Positions 15,909 to 24,361 of a stretch of DNA of 64,000 nucleotides are shown here, one piece after another. How positions within the stretch are numbered: position 1 is the first letter of the stretch; each line of letters opens with the position of its first letter. The notes beneath the pieces are model-generated. The model was not told where the DNA came from. It searched no databases and saw nothing but the letters and a program-made list of their open reading frames with translations. The translations under genes and the position numbers were made by a program. Source of the stretch: Micromonospora tulbaghiae (GTDB lineage Bacteria > Actinomycetota > Actinomycetes > Mycobacteriales > Micromonosporaceae); contig NZ_FMCQ01000010.1 in assembly GCF_900091605.1 (NCBI RefSeq), positions 124,001 to 188,000 of the forward strand, in the 5' to 3' direction.

Positions 15909-17513
15909 TCAGCCGGGAGCGACCTCCCGGCGGCGGCGCAGCACGGCCGCGCCGGCCAGGGCCGCGACCGCCAGCGCCGTCAGCGCCACCTCCGGCCACA
16001 CCCCGGCCGTGGTCGCCGGGGTACGCCCGTCGCCGAGTTCCATCTGCCGCACCACCACGGCGGCGGTGTTGAACCCGGTCGCACCGTCTACCCGCCCGTC
16101 CGGGGAAACGAACCCGGACACCCCGACCGTGGAGGCCATCAACGCGGCCCGGCCGTGCTCCACCGCCCGCAGCCGCACCATGGCCATCTGCTGACGGGCC
16201 TCGGCCACGTCGAACGTCGCGTTGTTCGTCTGCACCACCAGCAGCTGCGCGCCGCCGGTGACGGTGTCCCGAACGATGCCGTCGTAGGCCACCTCGAAGC
16301 AGATCACGTCGCCGAGGACCGCCGGGCCGGCGTCCAGCACGCCGGGACGGTCACCGGGTACGAAATCGGAACGGACCCGGTCGACCTGGGAGCTGATCTT
16401 GCGGGCGACGGAGCGCAGCGGCACGTACTCGGCGAACGGCACCGGATGCCGTTTCGTGTACACCTGGTCGAGGTCCGCGCCGGTGCCCGGCCGCCACAGC
16501 AGCCCCGCGTTGCGCACCTGCCCCTGACCGGGCCCGACCAGCACCGCGCCGACCAGGATCGGCGCGCCGATCGCGTCGGCGGCCTGGGAGATCCGCTCCC
16601 CCGCGCCCGGGTTGCGCAGCGGGTCGATGTCGCTGGAGTTCTCCGGCCACACCACCATGTCGGGCCGCGCCTGGCCGCCCTCGGCGACCCGCCGCGCCAG
16701 GTCCAGCGTCGCGTCGACGTGGTTGTTCAGCACCGCCTGCCGCTGCGCGTTGAAGTCCAGCCCGAGACGGGGCACGTTGCCCTGCACGATCGCTACGGTG
16801 ACGGTGTCGCCCGCGCCGCGTACCCCGGTCGGCACGGCCGTGCCCGCGGCGAGCAGCGCCACCAGCGCGGCGGTCAGCCCGGCGACGGGCCGCCACTGCC
16901 CGGGCGTACGCCGCCAGTCCCGCCACGCGGCGGTCACCAGCAGCCCGCCGGCGACCGCGACGGCGAACGTGACCAGCGGGGCGCCGCCGAGCGCGGCGAG
17001 CTTCAGCAGCGGCGACGTGTCCTGGCTGAACGCCAGCCGCCCCCACGGGAACCCGCCGAACGGGGCGCGGTCACGCAGCGCCTCCTGCCCCACCCACAGC
17101 ACGCCGGTGAGCAGCGGCCACGCCGTCCGGTGCCGGTCCGCAAGCGGCGACACCCAGGCGGTGGCGGCGCCCAGCAGCGCCAGAAAGGCGGCCTGGAGCA
17201 GCGACAGCAGCGCCCACGGCAGGTAGCCGGTGTGCAGGTTCGTCCACTCCAGCAGCGGCGCGAACAACGCCAGCCCGGTCAGGAAGCCCAGCCCGGCGCC
17301 GGCGCGCAGCCGCCGCCGGTGCACGGCGGCGGCCAGCAACGCCACGCCGACCGGCGCCAGCGGCCACCACCCGTACGGCGGGAACGCCAGCAGCAGCGCC
17401 ACCCCGGCGAGCACGGCGGCCGGCACGGCCAGCGTCAGCGGCAGGGGACGCGCGCCGCCGTCGCCGGGTGCCCCGTCGGTGGCACGCGGCTGTTCCCGGT
17501 CCAGCGTCGTCAC
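15909..17513 (-). CDS. lnt: Apolipoprotein N-acyltransferase Lnt
   Basis: The 534-residue protein has an N-terminal block of about six to seven membrane helices and a carbon-nitrogen hydrolase (nitrilase) domain facing outward. The catalytic triad is visible as Glu291 (VVWPENSSD), Lys354 (YTKRHPVPF) and Cys405 (DVICFEVAYDG). It N-acylates the diacylglyceryl-cysteine of lipoproteins. The GTG at 17513 opens a short charged tail before the first helix. It is upstream of ppm in one transcript, the same order as the two domains of mycobacterial Ppm1. At least three lipoproteins in this window would be substrates. Confidence 0.96.
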   Translation of the reverse strand: MTTLDREQPRATDGAPGDGGARPLPLTLAVPAAVLAGVALLLAFPPYGWWPLAPVGVALLAAAVHRRRLRAGAGLGFLTGLALFAPLLEWTNLHTGYLPWALLSLLQAAFLALLGAATAWVSPLADRHRTAWPLLTGVLWVGQEALRDRAPFGGFPWGRLAFSQDTSPLLKLAALGGAPLVTFAVAVAGGLLVTAAWRDWRRTPGQWRPVAGLTAALVALLAAGTAVPTGVRGAGDTVTVAIVQGNVPRLGLDFNAQRQAVLNNHVDATLDLARRVAEGGQARPDMVVWPENSSDIDPLRNPGAGERISQAADAIGAPILVGAVLVGPGQGQVRNAGLLWRPGTGADLDQVYTKRHPVPFAEYVPLRSVARKISSQVDRVRSDFVPGDRPGVLDAGPAVLGDVICFEVAYDGIVRDTVTGGAQLLVVQTNNATFDVAEARQQMAMVRLRAVEHGRAALMASTVGVSGFVSPDGRVDGATGFNTAAVVVRQMELGDGRTPATTAGVWPEVALTALAVAALAGAAVLRRRREVAPG

Positions 17514-17637
17514 CGGCTTCTCCCCTCGATCACGGGCCGAAGGCTACCCGCCCGTACCGGTCGTCGGCCCGGACCCCTGCGCCACCGATCGGACAACTGC
17601 GCCCGGTGGGCGGAGCCCCGCTGTCATGCTCGGCAGC

Positions 17638-18942
17638 ATGAGCGCTGAGCGGGGACGGGGCCGCATCCTGCCGACCGCGCCCGGCTCCCGCGTCACCCGG
17701 GTCGAGTTGTTCTACGACCTCGTGTTCGTGTTCGCGTTCCTGAACGTCACCAACGTGCTCTCCGAAACCCTGAGCGGCAGGTCGTTGCTGGCCGGGCTGT
17801 TGCTGCTGTTGCTGCTGTGGTGGTGCTGGGTGTCCTTCGCCGCCGTGGGCAATGTCGTCCGTACCGACCAGGGCGTGATGCCGCTCGTCGGCGCGGTGAC
17901 GGTGGCGGCCCTGTTCGTTCTGACCCTGGCCATGCCGGCGGCGTTCGCCGACGGGCCGGCGCAGCGGCAGTCCGGACCGCCCGCCGCGGTTCTGTTCGCC
18001 TGCTGCTACCTCGTCATCCGGGCGGCCCAGGTGCTGGTGTTCCTCAGCCGCAGCAGCCACCGCGGACGGACCGCCGTGCGCCTCGGCCTGCCGCCGCTGA
18101 CCAGCGTGGCGTTGATTCTCGCCACCGCGGCCCTGCCCGAGTCGCCCCAGCAGACCTGGGTGGCGTGGCTGCCGCTGGCGCTGTGGCTGGCCGCGCTCTG
18201 CATCGAGTACACCTCCGGAGGCCTCGCCCCCAGCGCCGGGCTGACAGTCGTGTCCGCCGCCCACTGGGCGGAGCGGTACGCCCTGATCCTGCTCATCGCG
18301 CTCGGCGAGTCGATCATTTCGCTCGGGCTGGGGCCGAAGCTGAGCGCCGGCTTGCCGGCCACGTGGCCGGTGATCGTGGCGTCGGTGCTCGGCATCACCA
18401 TCATCGCGGCGCTGTGGTGGCTGTACTTCGACAGCCTGGCGCCCGCGCTGGAGCAGCGCCTGCATCGCACCCGCGACGTGCGCGCACGGGCAGCGCTCGC
18501 CCGCGACGCCTACGCCTACCTGCACCTGCCGCTGATCACCGGGATCATCCTGTTCGCCCTCGGCCTCAAGCGTTACCTCACCGCCATCTCCCACCCGCGC
18601 GGTGATCCCTGGCGGGAACACGCCGCCGCTCTGGACAACCGGGTGCTGTTCGCCGGACTGGTCATCTACATGCTGGGGCTGCTGGCGCTGGGGGTGCGCG
18701 CGACGCACCGCGTTTCGGCGGTACCCACCGCCGTGACGGCCGCGATGGCTGTGGGACTGCCGTGGGCCGGCCGGCTGCCTGCGGTGGCCGCGCTGGCGAT
18801 CCTGGCGGTGGCCAGCGTCTCGGTGGTCCTGCTGGGCCTGCGGTCGGCCGACCCGTGGCGCAGTCAGGTGCGCCGGACCGCGTTGGACGAGCAGGTCGCC
18901 GCCGAACAGGAGCAGTCCGAATGGCGCCGGCACCACCTGTGA
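17638..18942 (+). CDS. Low temperature requirement protein A (LtrA) family membrane protein
   Basis: The 434-residue protein has the LtrA signature near its start (VTRVELFYDLVFVFAF) and about twelve hydrophobic segments, including ERYALILLIALGESII, another conserved LtrA motif. The family was named from a Listeria mutant defective in cold growth; its biochemical function is unknown. The ATG at 17638 is chosen; another ATG four codons upstream at 17626 is possible. It stands alone between the lnt promoter and the SARP regulator, with 52 bp to the latter. Confidence 0.9.
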   Translation: MSAERGRGRILPTAPGSRVTRVELFYDLVFVFAFLNVTNVLSETLSGRSLLAGLLLLLLLWWCWVSFAAVGNVVRTDQGVMPLVGAVTVAALFVLTLAMPAAFADGPAQRQSGPPAAVLFACCYLVIRAAQVLVFLSRSSHRGRTAVRLGLPPLTSVALILATAALPESPQQTWVAWLPLALWLAALCIEYTSGGLAPSAGLTVVSAAHWAERYALILLIALGESIISLGLGPKLSAGLPATWPVIVASVLGITIIAALWWLYFDSLAPALEQRLHRTRDVRARAALARDAYAYLHLPLITGIILFALGLKRYLTAISHPRGDPWREHAAALDNRVLFAGLVIYMLGLLALGVRATHRVSAVPTAVTAAMAVGLPWAGRLPAVAALAILAVASVSVVLLGLRSADPWRSQVRRTALDEQVAAEQEQSEWRRHHL

Positions 18943-18994
18943 CCCCGCGGGTGGGGAGTGTGGGCGTCACCGGCGACAGGCGACAATCGGGCGC

Positions 18995-21900
18995 ATGCGG
19001 TTCGGTGTGCTGGGCGCGACCCAGGCGTACGCGGCCGACGGCAGCGTGCTGCCCGTCGCCGGCGGGCGGCTGCGCGCGCTGCTGGTGCTGCTGCTGCTCG
19101 ACGCCGACCGCACCGTGGCGCCGCAGCGCCTCGTCGACGGCGTGTACGGCGACCGGCCGCCCGAGCAGGCCGCGAACGCGCTGCAGTCGCAGGTGTCGCG
19201 GCTGCGGCGGCTGCTGCCGGACGCGCACATCGAGTTCGGTCCGGCCGGCTACCGGCTGGCCGTCGACCCGCAGCGGGTGGACGTGCACCGGTTCACCGGC
19301 CTGGCGGCGGCCGGGCGGGCGGCGCTGGCCGCCGGTGATCCGGACCGCGCGGCGGCGCTGCTGCGCGACGCGCTCGGCCTGTGGCGCGGCGAACCCCTCG
19401 CGGACGTGACGGGCGCGCCGTTCGCCGACGCCGAGGCGGCCCGGCTGCGGGAGGCGCGGCTGGCCGCGGTCGAGGACCGGGTCGAGGCGGAGCTGTCGCT
19501 CGCGGCGGCCGGCGTGCCGCTGATCGCCGAGCTGCGGGACCTGGTGGCGGCGCATCCGCTGCGGGAACGGCTGCACGGTCTGCTGATGCGTGCCCTGCAC
19601 GGCGCCGGCCGCCGCGCCGAGGCCCTCGCCGTCTACGCCGACGCCAGGCGGGTGCTGGCCGAGGAACTGGGCACCGACCCGTCGGCGGAGCTGGTCGCGC
19701 TGCACACGGCGCTGCTGCGCGACGACGCCGCGCCGGCCGCGCGGCTGCCCAGCCCGCTCACCAGTTTCGTCGGCCGGGAACCGGAACTGCGGCGGGTCCA
19801 CGACCTGCTCGGCGCGGCGCGGCTGGTCACGCTGCACGGCCCGGGCGGCGCCGGCAAGACCCGGCTGGCCACCACCGTCGCGTCCGGCCACGACGGGCCG
19901 GTGTGCCTGGTGGAACTGGCCGCTGTGACACCCGGGGCGCCGGTCGCGCCGGCGGTGCTGGCCGCGCTGGACCTGCGCGACGCCGGCCTGCGCACACCCG
20001 GCGGCCCGGCCGACCTGACCGACCGGCTGGTCGCGGCGCTGGCCGACCGGCGGCTGCTGCTGGTGCTGGACAACTGCGAGCACGTGGTCGACGACGCGGC
20101 CCGGCTGACCGGCCGGCTGCTCGCCGCGGCGCCCGGCCTGCGGGTGCTCGCCACCAGCCGGGAGCCGCTGGGGCTCACCGGCGAGGCGCTGTGCCCGGTC
20201 GGCGGGCTGCCCGCCCCGGACGGGCCGGCCGCGCCGGAGGCGGCAGCCGCGTACCCGGCGGTGCGGCTGTTCACCGACCGGGCCGCCGACGTGTCTCCCG
20301 GGTTCACCCTCGACGCCGCCACCACCCCGGCGGTGCTGCGGATCTGCCGCACCCTCGACGGGCTGCCGCTGGCTCTGGAGCTGGCGGCGGCGCGGCTGCG
20401 GGCCCTGCCGGTGACGCAGGTCGCGGCGCGTCTGGACGACCGGTTCCGGCTGCTGCGCCGCGGTGACCGCACCGCGGCGCCCCGGCACCGCACGCTGGAG
20501 GCGGTCGTGGGGTGGAGCTGGGACCTGCTCGACGCCCCGGAGCGGCGGCTGGCCGCCCGGATGAGCGTGTTCGCCGGCGCCGCCGACCTGGCCGCGGTGC
20601 AGGCCGTGTGCGCGCCGGACGCCGGTGACGTCGTGGACGTGCTCACCGGCCTGGTGGACAAGTCGCTGGTGGAGGCCACCGGCGGGCGGTACCGGATGCT
20701 GGAGACGATCCGCGAGTTCGCGGCGGCCCGGCTCGCCGAGCACGGCGAGGACGCGCGGGTGCGGGACGCGCACGCCGCGTACTTCCTGGATCTGGCGCTG
20801 GCCGGCGACGCGGGCCTGCGCGGCGTCGGCCAGGACCGGTGGCTGCGCCGCCTGGACGCAGCCCGTGACGACCTGCACGCGGCGCTGCGCCACGCGGACA
20901 CCGGCACCGGGTTGCGGCTGGTCGCGGCGCTGGCGTTCTACTGGTGGCTGCGGGGCCTGCGCGGGGAGGGCGCGGCGCTGGCCCGGCGGCTGGTCGACCG
21001 GCTCGACGGCCCGCCCGGCGACCTGGCCGAGGAGTACGCGCTGGGCCTGCTGGTCGCCACGCTCGCCGGCGGCGGTGACCGCAGCGAGGTGGACACCGCG
21101 TCGCGGATCCTGTGGACCCTGGCCCGGCCGCCCCGGCATCCGTTCCTGCTGTACCTGTCCGGCATGGCCAGCGGCCCCCCGTCACCGCAGGACGCGGCGG
21201 CGCTGCACGAGCAGGCCGTCCAGGACCGGCTGCTCGGCACCGACCCGTGGAGCCGGGCGCTGGGCCTGCTGGGCACGGCGATGGTCAGCCTGCTGCACGG
21301 CCGTCACGAGCAGGCCCGCGCCGAGCTGGACGCCGCGCTGGCCGGCTTCCGGGCCCTCGAAGACCGCTGGGGCATGATCGTGACGCTGTCCACCCGCGCC
21401 GAGGCCGCCTACCGCACCGGTGACGTCGCGTCGGCGGCCGCGCCGATGGCGGAGGCGCTGGACCTGGCCGAACAGCTCGGCTCCACCCTGGACCTGGCGG
21501 AGCTGCTGCGTACCCGCGCCGACGGGCGGCTGGTCGCCGGTGACCTGGCCGGCGCGGCCGAGGACTACCGGCGGGTGCGGCGCATCGCCGGGCCGGCCGG
21601 CGCGCCGGAGCTGGTCGCCGCCGCGGATCTGGGGCTCGGCGAGATCGCCCGCCGCGACGGCGACCCGCAGCGGGCGCGGGCGCTGTGCGAACGGGCGGTC
21701 GCGCAGTGCCCGTCGGGCTGGTTCGGCGCCGAGGTGGTGCGGCTGGCGGCGCTGGTGACGCTCGGGCAGCTCGCCGACGCCGCCGGCGACCCGGCGACAG
21801 CCCGCGCCCACTACCGGCAGGTCCTCTCCGCCGACGCCGGGGTGTGGGACGCGCCGGTGGTGGCCGCGGCGGCCGACGGGCTGGCCGGTCCGCTGCTGCG

Positions 21901-22105
21901 CGACGGCGACCACGAGGCGGCGGCCCGCCTGCTGGGCGCGGCGGCGGCGCTGCTGGCCGGCACCGGCGCGGCCGACGCCCCGGCCGGCACACCGACCGCC
22001 GCCACGCTGCGGGAACGCCTGGGCGAGGCGGCGTTCGCCACCGCGTACGCCGGCGGCGCGAACCTGCCCCGGCAGCGGGCGCTGGCGCTGCTCGACGGCC
22101 GCTGA
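18995..22105 (+). CDS. AfsR/SARP family regulator with BTAD, STAND ATPase and TPR-like regions
   Basis: The 1036-residue regulator has an OmpR-type winged helix (residues about 1-90), a bacterial transcriptional activator domain (about 95-245), an ATPase of the NB-ARC/STAND type with Walker A GPGGAGKT at 282-289 and a Walker B-like LLLVLDNCEH, and a long helical C-terminal region with TPR-like repeats. SARP regulators bind direct heptameric repeats and commonly activate secondary metabolism. It is separated by 68 bp from a DrrAB-like exporter on the same strand, which it may control. No biosynthetic genes are nearby. Winged-helix residues LRALLVLLLLDADRTV are typical of the family. Confidence 0.95.
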   Translation: MRFGVLGATQAYAADGSVLPVAGGRLRALLVLLLLDADRTVAPQRLVDGVYGDRPPEQAANALQSQVSRLRRLLPDAHIEFGPAGYRLAVDPQRVDVHRFTGLAAAGRAALAAGDPDRAAALLRDALGLWRGEPLADVTGAPFADAEAARLREARLAAVEDRVEAELSLAAAGVPLIAELRDLVAAHPLRERLHGLLMRALHGAGRRAEALAVYADARRVLAEELGTDPSAELVALHTALLRDDAAPAARLPSPLTSFVGREPELRRVHDLLGAARLVTLHGPGGAGKTRLATTVASGHDGPVCLVELAAVTPGAPVAPAVLAALDLRDAGLRTPGGPADLTDRLVAALADRRLLLVLDNCEHVVDDAARLTGRLLAAAPGLRVLATSREPLGLTGEALCPVGGLPAPDGPAAPEAAAAYPAVRLFTDRAADVSPGFTLDAATTPAVLRICRTLDGLPLALELAAARLRALPVTQVAARLDDRFRLLRRGDRTAAPRHRTLEAVVGWSWDLLDAPERRLAARMSVFAGAADLAAVQAVCAPDAGDVVDVLTGLVDKSLVEATGGRYRMLETIREFAAARLAEHGEDARVRDAHAAYFLDLALAGDAGLRGVGQDRWLRRLDAARDDLHAALRHADTGTGLRLVAALAFYWWLRGLRGEGAALARRLVDRLDGPPGDLAEEYALGLLVATLAGGGDRSEVDTASRILWTLARPPRHPFLLYLSGMASGPPSPQDAAALHEQAVQDRLLGTDPWSRALGLLGTAMVSLLHGRHEQARAELDAALAGFRALEDRWGMIVTLSTRAEAAYRTGDVASAAAPMAEALDLAEQLGSTLDLAELLRTRADGRLVAGDLAGAAEDYRRVRRIAGPAGAPELVAAADLGLGEIARRDGDPQRARALCERAVAQCPSGWFGAEVVRLAALVTLGQLADAAGDPATARAHYRQVLSADAGVWDAPVVAAAADGLAGPLLRDGDHEAAARLLGAAAALLAGTGAADAPAGTPTAATLRERLGEAAFATAYAGGANLPRQRALALLDGR

Positions 22106-22173
22106 CCGGCGCGGCGCCGCCCGGTGCGCGCGCCGTACGCGCCCGGTCAGCGACGCCGGTGACGCTGACACCC

Positions 22174-23148
22174 ATGACCGACGACACGACGGCCGTGCTG
22201 GCCGACGGGATACGAAAACGATACGGCCGCACCACCGCACTGGACGGCTTCGACCTGGCCGTGCCGGCCGGCACCGTGTACGGGGTGCTCGGCCCCAACG
22301 GGGCGGGCAAGACCACAGCGGTGCGGATCCTCACCACGCTGCTGCGGTTCGACGCCGGCCGGGCCAGGGTGGCCGGGTACGACGTCGCCTCCGACCCGGA
22401 CCGGGTCCGCGCCGCGATCAGCCTGACCGGCCAGTACGCGGCCGTCGACGAGGTGCTCAGCGGGCGGCAGAACCTGGTGCTGTTCGGCCGGCTGCGCCGC
22501 CTGTCCGCGCGCCGGGCCCGCCGCCGGGCCGAGGAACTGCTGGACCGGTTCGGGCTGACCGAGGCGGCCGACCGGTCGGCCGGCACCTACTCCGGTGGGA
22601 TGCGCCGCCGACTGGACCTGGCGGCCAGCCTGGTGGTGCCGCCGCGGGTGCTGTTCCTCGACGAGCCGACCACCGGCCTGGACCCGCGCAGCCGCAACGG
22701 CCTGTGGACGGCGGTGCGGGAACTGGTCGCCGACGGCACCACGGTGCTGCTGACCACCCAGTACCTGCAGGAGGCCGACCACCTCGCCGACCGGGTCTGC
22801 GTCATCGACACCGGCCGGGTCGTGGCCGAGGGCACCCCGGAGCATCTGAAGGCCCGCATCGGCGCCGACCGGCTGGAACTGGTGGTCGCCGACGCGACGG
22901 ACCTGCCCGCCGCGGCCACTGTGGTGGAACGGGCCACCGGCGCGGCCGCGACTGTGGACGCCGAGCTGCGGCGCGTGGACGCGCCGGTCGCCGACCGGAT
23001 CGCCGTGCTCACCGCCGTGCTGCGGGCCCTCGACGACGCCGGGATCGCCGTGGAGGACGTCCTGGTCCGCCGGCCCACGCTCGACGAGGCGTTCCTGCGG
23101 CTCACCGGCGCCCACGCCGACGCGCAGCGGGTGGGGGTGGCGTCGTGA
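22174..23148 (+). CDS. Daunorubicin-resistance (DrrA)-type ABC transporter ATP-binding protein
   Basis: The 324-residue ATPase has Walker A GPNGAGKTT at about residues 38-46, the signature YSGGMRRRLDL, Walker B VLFLDEPTTGLD and the switch region VLLTTQYLQEADHLAD. The QY-x-QEAD segment and a C-terminal DUF4162-like domain are hallmarks of the DrrA subfamily, which powers drug or lipid export. The ATG at 22174 (MTDDTTAV) is preferred, as upstream sequence lies after the SARP stop without a good ribosome-binding site. The 3' end overlaps the permease start as GTGA. Confidence 0.95.
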   Translation: MTDDTTAVLADGIRKRYGRTTALDGFDLAVPAGTVYGVLGPNGAGKTTAVRILTTLLRFDAGRARVAGYDVASDPDRVRAAISLTGQYAAVDEVLSGRQNLVLFGRLRRLSARRARRRAEELLDRFGLTEAADRSAGTYSGGMRRRLDLAASLVVPPRVLFLDEPTTGLDPRSRNGLWTAVRELVADGTTVLLTTQYLQEADHLADRVCVIDTGRVVAEGTPEHLKARIGADRLELVVADATDLPAAATVVERATGAAATVDAELRRVDAPVADRIAVLTAVLRALDDAGIAVEDVLVRRPTLDEAFLRLTGAHADAQRVGVAS

Positions 23149-23927
23149 GGGCGCTGACCGACGGATGGCTGATGGCCGGGCGGAACATGCGGCACGTCGT
23201 CCGCGCACCGGAGGAGATCATCCTCTACTTCACCCTGCCGATCATGTTCGTGCTGGTGTTCGGCTACGTGTTCGGCAGCGGCATGACCGTGCCGGGCCAG
23301 GGCAGCTACCGGGAGTTCCTGCTGCCCGGCGTGTTCGTCATGACGATGCTCTACGGCCTCGGCGCGACCGCGTCGGCGATCGCGGTCGACGCCGGCCGGG
23401 GCGTGGTGGACCGGTTCCGGTCACTGCCGATGGCCCGCTCGGCGCTGCTGTCCGGCCGCGCCGGCGCCGACCTGGTACGGGCGTGCCTGGAGATGACCAC
23501 GCTGGTGGTGTGCGGGCTGCTGGTGGGCTGGCAGTGGCGCGAGGGCATCGGCCCGGCACTGGCGGCGGTGGCGCTGATCCTGCTGCTGCGCGTCGCGATG
23601 ACCTGGGTGGGCATCCTGTTCGGGCTGCTCGTGCCGAACCCGGACACGGTCGCGGTGGTGGTGTTCCCGCTGGCGTTCCCGCTGACCGCCCTGTCCAACG
23701 TGTTCGTCGCGCCGGAGCTGATGCCGGACTGGCTGGGCGCGATCGCCGCGTGGAACCCGCTGTCAGCGACCGTGGCGGCGGCCCGGGACCTGTTCGGCAA
23801 CCCGGGCCTGGGCGGGGACTCGTGGCCGGCCCGGCACGCGCTGGAACTGGCGATCGCCTGGCCGCTGGCGCTGATCGCGGTGGCCGCCCCGGCGGCGGTG
23901 CGCAGCTACCGGCGGCTGGGCCGCTGA
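23145..23927 (+). CDS. DrrB-type ABC transporter permease
   Basis: The 260-residue permease belongs to the ABC-2 type: it has an amphipathic start, six hydrophobic helices and the family segment GRGVVDRFRSLPMARSALLSGR. The GTG at 23145 overlaps the ATPase stop codon, so the two subunits should be made in equal amounts. Together they form a two-gene exporter, probably for a hydrophobic antibiotic or lipid. A perfect hairpin at 23969-23998 ends the transcript. Confidence 0.94.
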   Translation: MRALTDGWLMAGRNMRHVVRAPEEIILYFTLPIMFVLVFGYVFGSGMTVPGQGSYREFLLPGVFVMTMLYGLGATASAIAVDAGRGVVDRFRSLPMARSALLSGRAGADLVRACLEMTTLVVCGLLVGWQWREGIGPALAAVALILLLRVAMTWVGILFGLLVPNPDTVAVVVFPLAFPLTALSNVFVAPELMPDWLGAIAAWNPLSATVAAARDLFGNPGLGGDSWPARHALELAIAWPLALIAVAAPAAVRSYRRLGR

Positions 23928-23968
23928 GAGGGCTCGGCCGCTGACACGGGGAACATCGGGGGGATGAA

Positions 23969-23998
23969 ATCGGGGCGCGGCCGAAGCCGCGCCCCGAT
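23969..23998. terminator. Terminator after the DrrAB-like operon
   Basis: A perfect 13-bp GC-rich stem (23969-23981 and 23986-23998) with a CGAA loop lies 41 bp after the permease stop. There is no long T tract, which is usual for intrinsic terminators in this type of genome. Confidence 0.85.
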
Positions 23999-24361
23999 GC
24001 TCCCAGGCCCTTCCCGGCCGGTGGGGCGAAGACGATCGGCGCCGACCTTCGGACCGACCCGACGTGGACTGGCTGCCCCCGCCTGGCCGTTGTCTACTGG
24101 CCGTGCCTCTCACCCTGCCCGTACACCGGTAACCGCGACCGGTTCGCGCCGCCCCGCCGACCCCCGCCCGCTGGACCTGGCCGCCGCAACCTTCCGGTCG
24201 CTCGGCCAGCGGACGAAGGGACGAAGCGAACAACAGCCGCTTCCCGTGGTAGGACTCAAAGACGGTACGGCGTAGACCCCCGCCGCTGTCAACCCACCCG
24301 GGCCTGTCGTGTGTTGCAACACGGCGTGTCGCGTCGGCGCGTCTCGATTCCTGAGCCTGCT
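23999..24361. other. Long intergenic stretch between convergent operons, no confident gene
   Basis: About 360 bp after the terminator hold no convincing gene. Visible elements are a perfect 12-bp palindrome GTGTTGCAACAC at 24311-24322, a tandem 8-bp repeat of GGACGAAG at 24211-24226, and a small hairpin (GAAGCG at 24223-24228 with CGCTTC at 24238-24243). A second small hairpin, GCCTG-CTT-CAGGC, lies just before the end of the minus-strand operon and may act in its termination. Composition here is less GC-biased than the neighbours. A small RNA cannot be excluded. Confidence 0.45.

Noticed and set aside
23964..24275. Possible small gene after the DrrAB-like operon
   Set aside because: It begins inside the terminator hairpin, is Arg/Pro/Ser-rich without similarity to a known family, and has no convincing ribosome-binding site.
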